Source of the DNA: Lachnospiraceae bacterium
GTDB lineage: Bacteria > Bacillota_A > Clostridia > Lachnospirales > Lachnospiraceae
Length of the DNA stretch: 7,648 nucleotides
Assembly: GCA_017523185.1 (NCBI GenBank)
Contig: JAFWXB010000057.1
Location: forward strand, 1 to 7,648
Direction of reading: 5' to 3'
Every line of letters begins with the position of its first letter. The stretch's first letter is position 1. Both the position numbers and the translations under genes were made by a program. The notes under the pieces are model-generated. The model was not told the DNA's origin. It ran no database searches and was given only the letters and a program-made list of their open reading frames with translations. This document shows positions 1 through 4,780 of this stretch, one piece after another.

Positions 1-279
1 GGAAGCATAAGAAAATAAAGGAGTAATGGATTTTTTAAAATCTTCCATAAATGTATAAATATTGATTTCTTTTTTAGAAATAGTATTACAAGTTTTTGTA
101 TTATTAATTTCATAAAATAAATTTTTAAGAGATGTAACATTTGATGTTACCATATCCCAGCCATTTAGCTCTTGTACAGTTGGATATTTCTTTTCAATAA
201 GTTGAATAGAACTGTTAATTAAACAAACATGATTTTTAATTTCATGAAGAATAAATTGATAATCCTCGTTATTAAACAT
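1..279 (-). CDS. Sensor histidine kinase without input domain (N-terminal part, cut by window edge)
   Basis: This is an open frame of 93 codons running off the left edge, starting at the ATG at 279-277 with a GGAGG ribosome binding site at 293-289 (9-nt spacing). Residues 11-16 read LHEIKN, a typical H-box of the histidine kinase dimerisation and phosphoacceptor domain, with H12 as the expected phosphorylated histidine. The following residues look like helix 1 (to about residue 30, ending EKKYP) and helix 2 (about 43-57, LKNLFYEIN). The protein therefore begins directly with the phosphoacceptor helix: there is no signal peptide, membrane segment or PAS/HAMP region before it, so it should be cytosolic. 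The ATPase domain would lie beyond the window. Assignment as a kinase is inferred from the H-box and the two-helix pattern; a Spo0B-like phosphotransferase or a kinase with a degenerate ATPase domain is also possible. It is divergent from the HIT gene on the other side. Confidence 0.72.
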   Translation of the reverse strand, partial: MFNNEDYQFILHEIKNHVCLINSSIQLIEKKYPTVQELNGWDMVTSNVTSLKNLFYEINNTKTCNTISKKEINIYTFMEDFKKSITPLFSYAS

Positions 280-347
280 TTTAAAATACCTCCATGGGAA
301 GTTTAGCATGGATTGTTTTAATCTGCAATGAGAAATTATTTGTATAA

Positions 348-354
348 TTCGACA
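348..354 (-). promoter_or_regulatory. Spo0A-box-like heptamer upstream of the histidine kinase
   Basis: On the minus strand the sequence reads TTTTGTCGAAT, containing the Spo0A box heptamer TGTCGAA and the flanking TT of the longer consensus. It lies about 70 nt upstream of the kinase start codon and just before a TATACA (346-341) that could be a -10 element. The heptamer can occur by chance in DNA of this composition, so the match is suggestive only. Confidence 0.3.
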
Positions 355-378
355 AAATATGAGTAAAAAAACATGAGG

Positions 379-409
379 TTGACAAATAAAAATTTTATAA
401 AAATAAAAT
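379..409 (+). promoter_or_regulatory. Probable sigma-A promoter of the HIT gene
   Basis: A perfect TTGACA (-35) at 379-384 is followed after 19 bp by TAAAAT (404-409). The spacing is longer than ideal, and the whole stretch is AT-rich, so the exact -10 is uncertain. Transcription would start near 416, just downstream of the ATG at 411, which argues that translation begins at 441. Confidence 0.45.
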
Positions 410-440
410 TATGGAACATATGTTAAGAAAGGAAAAAATA

Positions 441-860
441 ATGAAAGATAATAATTGTATTTTTTGCAAATTAGCAAATGGAGAAATTCCTACAAATGCT
501 ATTTATGAAGACGAAGATTTTAAGGTGATTTTAGATGCAAGTCCGGCAACAAAGGGACATGCACTTATTCTTCCAAAAGAACATTTTGCAGATATGTATG
601 AAATAGATACAGAACTCTTGGGAAAAGCTATAAAAGTGGCTCAGAAAGTGATTCGTTATGAAACACCGATATTAGGTTGTGATGGATATAATGTGTTACA
701 AAATAATAAAGAAGCAGCAGGGCAGACAGTATTTCATTTCCATATGCATTTAATTCCTCGTTATAAGGATAATGATAATGCAAATTTACTTACATGGACA
801 ACACGAACATTTTCAGGAGAAGAAATGAAAGAACTTTGCGAAAAAATGCAAGTAAAATAG
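441..860 (+). CDS. HIT-family nucleotide-binding hydrolase
   Basis: The product (139 aa) is a small cytosolic HIT-domain (histidine triad) protein, a family that hydrolyses or transfers nucleoside monophosphates from substrates such as aminoacyl-AMP, AMP-amine conjugates and dinucleoside polyphosphates. The signature HFHMHLIP is at residues 99-106, so H99, H101 and H103 form the triad. C6 and C9 (CIFC), with H48 in PKEH, match the zinc site seen in bacterial Hit proteins. Length is normal for the family. I start at 441 because AAAGGA lies 7 nt upstream and the protein then begins with the usual MKDNNCIFC pattern. The in-frame ATG at 411 has no ribosome binding site and probably precedes the transcription start. 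The gene is monocistronic and converges on murG. The precise substrate cannot be told from sequence. Confidence 0.93.
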   Translation: MKDNNCIFCKLANGEIPTNAIYEDEDFKVILDASPATKGHALILPKEHFADMYEIDTELLGKAIKVAQKVIRYETPILGCDGYNVLQNNKEAAGQTVFHFHMHLIPRYKDNDNANLLTWTTRTFSGEEMKELCEKMQVK

Positions 861-878
861 AAGCTGATAATAAAATAA

Positions 879-919
879 AAATGTAGGGATATTATTATTT
901 TTAAATATTCCCTACATTT
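879..919 (-). terminator. Convergent terminator between HIT gene and murG
   Basis: An 11-bp perfect stem pairs AAATGTAGGGA (879-889) with TCCCTACATTT (909-919). Three further A-T pairs are possible after a one-base bulge, around a 12-nt loop. On the minus strand the stem is followed by a U-rich run (TTTTTATTTTA), so it suits murG best. The plus-strand tail (TTATTATATAATA) is weaker, but the hairpin probably serves the HIT gene too, as it is the only one between the two stops. Confidence 0.8.
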
Positions 920-930
920 ATTATATAATA

Positions 931-2001
931 TTATTTTTTTCGTTCTGTTTCAATTAAATCTAAAATGGTTTGGATAGAATCCATTTGTCCACTATTTTCC
1001 ATAGCTTTTATATAAGTATTACGATTTTTGTAAACTTCTTGAATGGTATCAAAAAGAAGTTGTTCGGTCAATGTTTCTTCTTCTAAAACAACAGAAAATC
1101 CCTGTTTTGCGAAAGATTTTGCATTTAATATTTGGTCACCACGACTTGCAGCTGCCGATAATGGAATTAATATATTTGGTTTGTGTAAAGCAAGCAATTC
1201 ACAGATAGAATTGGCTCCGGCTCTTGAAATTGCAATATCAGCAAGTGCTAAAATATCAGGTAATTCCTGACTTGCATATTCTAATTGCGTATATCCTGCA
1301 AGTTGGTTTAATGTAGCATCTAAGTTTCCTTTTCCACATAAGTGAATAATATGAAAATCTTTTAATAATTTTGGAAGAAGTTTACGAATGGATTCGTTAA
1401 TAATACGAGAACCTAAACTACCTCCAATAATAAGTAAAACAGGTTTTTGTTCTTTTGGGAAACTACAGCCTTCATATGCTCGTTCTTTTTTTCCCTTGAA
1501 TAATTCACGACGAATAGGAGAACCTGTAAGTACAGCTTTATCAGAAGGAAGATATTTTAAGGTTTCCGGAAAGTTGCAACATACTTTTTTTGCACCTTTT
1601 ATGGCAATACGATTTGCAAGCCCTGGTGTAATATCGGATTCGTGGATAATTGCAGGAATACCACAAGTTTTTGCAGCAAGTACGACAGGAACAGAAACAA
1701 ATCCACCTTTAGAAAATACAATATCAGGTTTTATTTTTTTCATAAGATGTAATGCCTGACCATATCCTTTAACAACTTTAAATGGGTCAGAAAAGTTTTT
1801 TAAATCGAAATATCTGCGAAGTTTTCCAGAAGAAATTGCGAAATAAGGAATATGTTCTGCTAAAATTAAATCTTTTTCAATTCCATTATAGGAACCAATA
1901 TAACTAATATTATATCCGGCTTCTTTTAGTGCTGGCATAAGAGCAATGTTTGGAGTAACATGACCTGCTGTACCACCACCGGTCATAACTATTTTTTTCA
2001 T
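931..2001 (-). CDS. murG: MurG, lipid I N-acetylglucosaminyltransferase
   Basis: MurG transfers GlcNAc from UDP-GlcNAc to lipid I on the inner face of the membrane, giving lipid II, the peptidoglycan building unit. The 356-aa length is normal for this GT-B glycosyltransferase. The N-domain carries the glycine-rich GGGTAGH (residues 8-14) that contacts the acceptor diphosphate, and HESD (120-123). The C-domain carries GGSLG (193-197), SRAGA (259-263), the conserved glutamate in CELLAL (E268) that typically contacts the UDP ribose, and RGDQ (287-290) with the following NAK. The gene stands alone, outside a mur/fts cluster, as I recall for many Clostridia. The start at [14 protein letters not shown] is fixed by the family, although no Shine-Dalgarno sequence is visible in the 20 nt before it. 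The leader to the likely promoter is about 150 nt. Confidence 0.97.
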   Translation of the reverse strand: MKKIVMTGGGTAGHVTPNIALMPALKEAGYNISYIGSYNGIEKDLILAEHIPYFAISSGKLRRYFDLKNFSDPFKVVKGYGQALHLMKKIKPDIVFSKGGFVSVPVVLAAKTCGIPAIIHESDITPGLANRIAIKGAKKVCCNFPETLKYLPSDKAVLTGSPIRRELFKGKKERAYEGCSFPKEQKPVLLIIGGSLGSRIINESIRKLLPKLLKDFHIIHLCGKGNLDATLNQLAGYTQLEYASQELPDILALADIAISRAGANSICELLALHKPNILIPLSAAASRGDQILNAKSFAKQGFSVVLEEETLTEQLLFDTIQEVYKNRNTYIKAMENSGQMDSIQTILDLIETERKK

Positions 2002-2105
2002 AAATTTATTTAGGTTGCATAAATATATAATTTAACATGATTCCATAAATTATCAAGTATATGTTTTATATGTTGTGTTATACAATTCATGTTATTTATT
2101 ATATT

Positions 2106-2130
2106 GAAGGAGCAACCATTTCCCCCTTTC
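2106..2130 (-). promoter_or_regulatory. Hairpin in the murG leader
   Basis: On the minus strand GAAAGGGG (2130-2123) can pair with CTCCTTC (2112-2106) with one bulged A and one G-U pair, closing a 10-nt loop. It is the only GC-rich element in the murG leader, about 105-130 nt upstream of the start codon. It has no U-tract, so it is not an intrinsic terminator as it stands. It includes a purine-rich AAAGGGGG beside an ATG, a ribosome-binding-like sequence buried in the stem. A regulatory role is speculation. Confidence 0.3.
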
Positions 2131-2160
2131 TAAAATCATGGTGAAATTTTTTCTTTATTA

Positions 2161-2191
2161 ATTATATTATATGCAAAAACAGAAATGTCAA
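2161..2191 (-). promoter_or_regulatory. Probable murG promoter
   Basis: On the minus strand a perfect TTGACA (2191-2186) is followed by two overlapping TATAAT hexamers, at 2171-2166 (14-bp spacer) and 2166-2161 (19-bp spacer). Neither spacer is ideal; the second is more plausible. Transcription would start near 2154, giving a leader of about 150 nt. Confidence 0.5.
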
Positions 2192-2234
2192 TAAAGAAAT
2201 ATATGCTTGTATACACAAAATATATAATTGGAGT

Positions 2235-2277
2235 TTATAAGCTCTATCACATAAATTGTTGTGATAGATACTTATAA
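2235..2277. repeat. Long imperfect palindrome (operator or RNA stem-loop)
   Basis: Outer arms TTATAAG (2235-2241) and CTTATAA (2271-2277) and inner arms TCTATCACA (2243-2251) and TGTGATAGA (2260-2268) are all perfectly complementary. They are separated by a 1 x 2 nt internal loop and close an 8-nt loop. This is 16 base pairs in 43 bp. No U-tract follows on either strand, so it is not a standard terminator. It lies about 45 bp upstream of the -35 of the murG promoter, and far (about 370 bp) from the start of the gene on the other side. Confidence 0.55.
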
Positions 2278-2535
2278 TGAAACTAAGAAGACGATTGAAT
2301 ATTAGATAAAGATGAATGTTAAGTTTGATATATTTGTAATATACATTTATACGCTTGAAGTGTTGGTTAGAGCCATAGTAAAAGAGAATTGTAAATATCT
2401 ATTAAGTAGGTTGTATAATTATAATTTTTCTTTAAAACAAGAAATTATTATGGAAAATATAATATTTCTATTTTTATAAACGAAAGCATGATTTTTAGAT
2501 ATTTTGCTAAACTTATATTATATAAAGAAAAATTC

Positions 2536-2542
2536 TGTCGAA
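2536..2542 (+). promoter_or_regulatory. Spo0A-box-like heptamer upstream of the small membrane protein gene
   Basis: The sequence TTCTGTCGAAAA contains the exact Spo0A box heptamer TGTCGAA and all but one position of the extended consensus TTTGTCGAAAA. It lies 62 bp upstream of the TATAAT at 2605, an arrangement compatible with activation. This rests on one short motif. Confidence 0.35.
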
Positions 2543-2581
2543 AAGTGAAAAAACTTGCGATGAAAAGTTCGGACAAGCTAC

Positions 2582-2621
2582 TTTCGAAAATAACAAATTT
2601 TCGTTATAATACTTCTATAAT
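2582..2621 (+). promoter_or_regulatory. Putative promoter region with inverted repeats before the small membrane protein gene
   Basis: Two TATAAT hexamers occur at 2605-2610 and 2616-2621. For the first, the -35 at 17-bp spacing is TTTCGA, a poor match, so an activator may be needed. An inverted repeat CGAAAAT / ATTTTCG (2585-2591 and 2597-2603) fills the -35 to -10 spacer. A second, TTCTATA / TATAGAA (2613-2619 and 2623-2629), ends against the ribosome binding site. Either could be an operator. Confidence 0.4.
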
Positions 2622-2645
2622 ATATAGAAGGAGGGAGTCGGTAGA

Positions 2646-2948
2646 ATGAGTTATCAGGAATTGTTACAGTTTGTGCCATTTATAACGCTTTGTGTAGAAA
2701 TCGTAGTGATTTCCTTATCATTGCTCGTATTACATAAGATAAATAGAGTAAAAAAGCAAATAGATAGCATTACAAAAGAAGTAAAACGTTATGTGGAATT
2801 TATTATGGAAGATACAAAATTACAAGAAGAAAGAGAACTGTCACTTCGTATAAACAACCAATTGAATAAAAAAGCATCTGCACACATAAATTCAGATGAA
2901 GAAAAGAATCGTTTAATTCAAAGTGTATTAGGAGAAATTTTTCCTTAA
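2646..2948 (+). CDS. Small single-pass membrane protein with a cytosolic helical tail, function unknown
   Basis: I do not recognise a named family for this 100-aa protein. Residues 7-30 form one hydrophobic segment (FVPFITLCVEIVVISLSLLVL), followed by positively charged residues (H30, K31, R34, K36, K37), which predicts an outside N-terminus and a cytosolic C-terminus. Residues 33-75 are a highly charged amphipathic helix with a possible coiled coil, and the C-terminus contains a second charged helix ending LIQSVLGEIFP. The layout suggests a small membrane-anchored scaffold or division/envelope accessory protein, but that is only a guess. The start is supported by AAGGAGGG at 2628-2635 (10-nt spacing). 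Weak promoter elements, inverted repeats and a TGTCGAA box upstream suggest regulated expression. It is probably monocistronic, with its terminator at 3109-3144. Confidence 0.8.
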   Translation: MSYQELLQFVPFITLCVEIVVISLSLLVLHKINRVKKQIDSITKEVKRYVEFIMEDTKLQEERELSLRINNQLNKKASAHINSDEEKNRLIQSVLGEIFP

Positions 2949-3108
2949 GAATCGTTTGCTTTATATAATGGGGAAGGATAAGGCGTAATAATTGTCAATT
3001 TATATTTGTTACGAGCTCATAAGCGAATATAAATAAGTTCTCTTACGAACTATTTTCTATACATTTGAGGTGGAGGACTTATTTAATTTGTTAAAATACA
3101 TATGGGGA

Positions 3109-3144
3109 AAAAGGCATATCAAATACGATATGTCTTTTATTTTT
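3109..3144 (+). terminator. Intrinsic terminator downstream of the small membrane protein gene
   Basis: AAAAGGCATATC (3109-3120) pairs with GATATGTCTTTT (3127-3138) in a 12-bp stem with one G-U pair and a 6-nt loop, followed by TTTTATTTTT. Read on the other strand the stem is also followed by a short T-run, so it could work in both directions. Confidence 0.8.
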
Positions 3145-3196
3145 GTAATAATTATAAAATATTACATTTGATTTTTAACAAAATATTACAAAAAAT

Positions 3197-3214
3197 ATTA
3201 TTAAATTTAATAAT
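3197..3214. repeat. Perfect 18-bp AT-only palindrome
   Basis: ATTATTAAATTTAATAAT is self-complementary throughout. It lies in very AT-rich DNA about 100 bp upstream of the -35 of the hydrolase promoter. It may be chance or a DNA-bending/UP-like element. Confidence 0.3.
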
Positions 3215-3311
3215 TAAATCTTATAAATGTAAAGAAAATGAGAATAAGAAATGCTTGAGAAAGGCTTAAAATCAACATTTTGAAAAAATTCAAAAAAATT
3301 GCCATAAATGT

Positions 3312-3340
3312 TTGACAAATGAGAAACTCTCTGCTATAAT
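3312..3340 (+). promoter_or_regulatory. Consensus sigma-A promoter of the cell-wall hydrolase
   Basis: Perfect TTGACA (3312-3317) and perfect TATAAT (3335-3340) are separated by exactly 17 bp. This is the best promoter in the window, and it indicates vegetative, housekeeping transcription of the hydrolase rather than a sporulation sigma factor. The start site should be near 3346-3348, giving a leader of about 93 nt. Confidence 0.88.
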
Positions 3341-3346
3341 GCGTTT

Positions 3347-3363
3347 TGTAACAAAGTTGTAAC
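3347..3363 (+). promoter_or_regulatory. WalR (YycF)-type operator at the hydrolase start site
   Basis: TGTAAC-AAAGT-TGTAAC matches the published WalR/YycF consensus TGTWAH-N5-TGTWAH at every defined position. The two half-sites are 11 bp apart, one helical turn, as expected for a PhoB/OmpR-family dimer. The box spans about +1 to +17 of the predicted transcript, which would favour repression. WalR controls wall hydrolases in Bacillus and Staphylococcus, fitting the gene downstream. No walRK genes are in the window. Confidence 0.6.
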
Positions 3364-3439
3364 AATTGAAATAAAAAGTTTAAAAAAAGTAAAAAAACGT
3401 AAACTTTAAAAATAAAAAGATTGAATTGATGGAGGATTT

Positions 3440-4660
3440 ATGAAATTAAATTTCAAAGTGATGGCAGAATCGTTTGCAGTAATAGGCTTGGCTGGTACTC
3501 TTACAGTTGCCGTAGCAATGGATAATAATTCGAAAGTTCCAACAGAAACAGAAGTAGCAGTAAATACAACAGAAGCAAGTGAAGAACCGGCAGAAGTTAC
3601 AGTACAAGAACAAGTTGTAGATGTTGTAGCAAGTTCCGTAGAAGAAATCGAAGTACAAATCGAAGAAGTAGTTACAGAACCGGAATTGACAGCAGAAGAA
3701 TTGGAATGGCAGAACAGCCTTATGGCAAATGTTAAAGATTCTTTAAATGTACGTGCTGAAGCAAGCGAAGATGCAGAAGTTGTAGGTGTTTTATATAGAG
3801 GTTCTAAAGCAACTGTTGTAGAAAACGGTGCAGAATGGACAAAAATCACATCCGGAAATGTAGAAGGTTATGTAAAAAATGATTATTGCTTATATGGTAC
3901 AGAAGCTTTAAATTTTGCAAAAGAAGTTTGTGGTACATATGCAACAGCTAATACAGATGGTCTTCGTGTTCGTGAAGAAATGAATACAGAAAGTGACATT
4001 GCAGATGTTCTTGAACAAGGTGAAAAAATTAAAGTAAATACAGATGTAGTAACAGATAGTGAGTGGGTTGCAGTTATCAGTAATTCCGATACTTGTTATG
4101 TAAGTGCAGAATATGTAACAGTAGCAATTAACACAACAACAGGTATTACATCAGAAGAACTTGCAGAAATCAGAAGACAGGAAGAAGAAGCTAAGAGAAA
4201 AGCAGCAGAAGAAGCTGCAAGAAAAGCAGAAGAAGCTAAAAAAGCAGAAGAAAAGAAACAGTCTTCCAATAAAAAACCATCTACAACAAAAAATGAAGCA
4301 GTTTCTGCAAATGTAGATGAAGTAACATTATTAGCAGCAATTATTCAATGTGAAGCTGGTGGTGGAAGTAATGACGGTCAGGTTGCAGTAGGTGCAGTTG
4401 TTATGAACCGTGTAAGAAGCTCACGTTTCCCAAATACAATCGAAGGTGTTATTTATCAGAGTGGACAATTTACACCGGTAAAATCTGGTAAGTTAGCATC
4501 CCGTCTTGCAAATGGAGTAAAATCATCTTGTGTTCAGGCGGCAAAAGAAGCATTATCCGGTGTTGATAATACAGGTGGCGCATTATTCTTCAGAAGCAAA
4601 GCTTCAGCTGCAGCGTCAGGAAAAACAGGAACTCTTATCGGAGGAAATGTTTTCTACTAA
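3440..4660 (+). CDS. Secreted cell-wall hydrolase: two SH3-like domains plus SleB/CwlJ-type catalytic domain
   Basis: This 406-aa exported protein should act on peptidoglycan. Residues 1-26 form a signal peptide (K2, K6, hydrophobic core 11-25, likely cleavage near AVA-M). An acidic linker follows (about 34-90), then SH3-like domain 1 (about 93-153, with SLNVRAEAS and EGYVKNDY), SH3-like domain 2 (about 164-228, with GLRVREEMNTESD), and a Lys/Glu/Ala-rich helical stalk (about 238-275). The SleB-type hydrolase domain (PF07486 type) covers about 295-406 and includes QVAVGAVVMNRVRSSRFPNT. E305 in CEAGG is the expected catalytic glutamate; the second glutamate common in this motif (GGE) is G309 here. 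SleB-type domains cleave glycan strands, in SleB as lytic transglycosylases. GGAGG at 3431-3435 is only 4 nt from the ATG. The consensus sigma-A promoter suggests a vegetative wall-remodelling role, although a spore-cortex role cannot be excluded. Confidence 0.9.
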   Translation: MKLNFKVMAESFAVIGLAGTLTVAVAMDNNSKVPTETEVAVNTTEASEEPAEVTVQEQVVDVVASSVEEIEVQIEEVVTEPELTAEELEWQNSLMANVKDSLNVRAEASEDAEVVGVLYRGSKATVVENGAEWTKITSGNVEGYVKNDYCLYGTEALNFAKEVCGTYATANTDGLRVREEMNTESDIADVLEQGEKIKVNTDVVTDSEWVAVISNSDTCYVSAEYVTVAINTTTGITSEELAEIRRQEEEAKRKAAEEAARKAEEAKKAEEKKQSSNKKPSTTKNEAVSANVDEVTLLAAIIQCEAGGGSNDGQVAVGAVVMNRVRSSRFPNTIEGVIYQSGQFTPVKSGKLASRLANGVKSSCVQAAKEALSGVDNTGGALFFRSKASAAASGKTGTLIGGNVFY

Positions 4661-4665
4661 AAAAC

Positions 4666-4695
4666 AAAAGGTCATTCGAAAGAATGGCTTTTTTT
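4666..4695 (+). terminator. Intrinsic terminator of the hydrolase gene
   Basis: AAAAGGTCATTC (4666-4677) pairs with GAATGGCTTTTT (4682-4693) across a GAAA tetraloop, with two G-U pairs, and runs straight into a T-tract. It begins 5 nt after the hydrolase stop codon and isolates that gene from argF. Confidence 0.9.
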
Positions 4696-4718
4696 ATTTA
4701 TATAAAATACTTTATTAC

Positions 4719-4747
4719 TTGTATTCTTGGCGTAAATAGAGTAAAAT
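4719..4747 (+). promoter_or_regulatory. Probable argF promoter
   Basis: TTGTAT (4719-4724) and TAAAAT (4742-4747) are separated by 17 bp, placing transcription start about 28 nt upstream of the argF ATG. The -35 is weak. I could not find a convincing ArgR operator around it. Confidence 0.45.
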
Positions 4748-4780
4748 GACAACATCTGATTTTTAGGAGAGGTTATCATT

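Larger units (their letters stand above)
2002..2645. other. Intergenic region with divergent regulatory signals (murG / small membrane protein)
   Basis: This 644-bp AT-rich stretch separates the divergent murG and the small membrane protein gene. Moving right, it holds the murG leader (about 2002-2155) with a hairpin at 2106-2130, the murG promoter (2161-2191), a long imperfect palindrome (2235-2277), a Spo0A-box-like site (2536-2542) and the promoter of the next gene (about 2582-2621). A 55-codon open frame at 2312-2479 lacks a ribosome binding site, and I do not call it. I see no tRNA, T-box or recognisable riboswitch. Confidence 0.6.
2949..3439. other. Intergenic region: long 3' tail, terminator, AT-rich DNA, hydrolase promoter and leader
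   Basis: About 160 bp lie between the small membrane protein gene and its terminator, unusually long for a 3' untranslated region. They contain an 11-bp inverted repeat (ATTTATATTTG at about 2999-3009, paired with CGAATATAAAT, one G-U) and a short AGTTC/GAACT hairpin near 3038. A TATAAT at 2964-2969 has only a poor -35. From 3139 to 3240 the DNA is extremely AT-rich, including the perfect 18-bp palindrome at 3197-3214. The hydrolase promoter, WalR-type box and an A-rich leader with an 8-bp inverted repeat (3375-3382 / 3400-3407) complete the region. I call no gene here. Confidence 0.6.

Noticed and set aside
134..150. Perfect 7-bp inverted repeat GTAACAT / ATGTTAC with a 3-nt loop.
   Set aside because: It lies inside the histidine kinase coding sequence and is explained by the codons there; there is no sign of a terminator or operator role.
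411..440. A longer HIT protein starting at the ATG at 411.
   Set aside because: There is no ribosome binding site before 411, and the ATG overlaps the predicted promoter end. The start at 441 has a good site and the normal family N-terminus.
2312..2479. A 55-codon open frame on the plus strand (starts MNVKFDIF, ends IIFLFL) in the murG intergenic region.
   Set aside because: It has no Shine-Dalgarno sequence, no good promoter and no recognisable motif. Another frame of the same length at 3102-3269 runs straight through a terminator, showing that such frames arise by chance in this AT-rich DNA.
2535..2604. Possible LexA (SOS) box around the inverted repeat before the small membrane protein gene.
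   Set aside because: The Gram-positive LexA pattern GAAC-N4-GTTC is absent; the CGAAAAT/ATTTTCG repeat does not fit it.
2976..3145. Possible 6S RNA before the terminator at 3109.
   Set aside because: The two ends do not pair into the long rod with a central bubble expected of 6S RNA, and the upstream -35 is poor.
3070..3171. A 33-codon GTG-started frame (also a TTG start at 3088 after GGAGG) with a hydrophobic end.
   Set aside because: More than half of it is made of the terminator hairpin and T-tract, and the GGAGG lies inside the GTG-started frame. It is more likely a by-product of the terminator.
3406..3849. A 147-codon frame antisense to the hydrolase start, and other long antisense frames in murG and argF.
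   Set aside because: They are shadows of repetitive GAA/GCA/ACA-rich codons on the coding strand, have low-complexity products and lack ribosome binding sites. The sense genes have clear domains.
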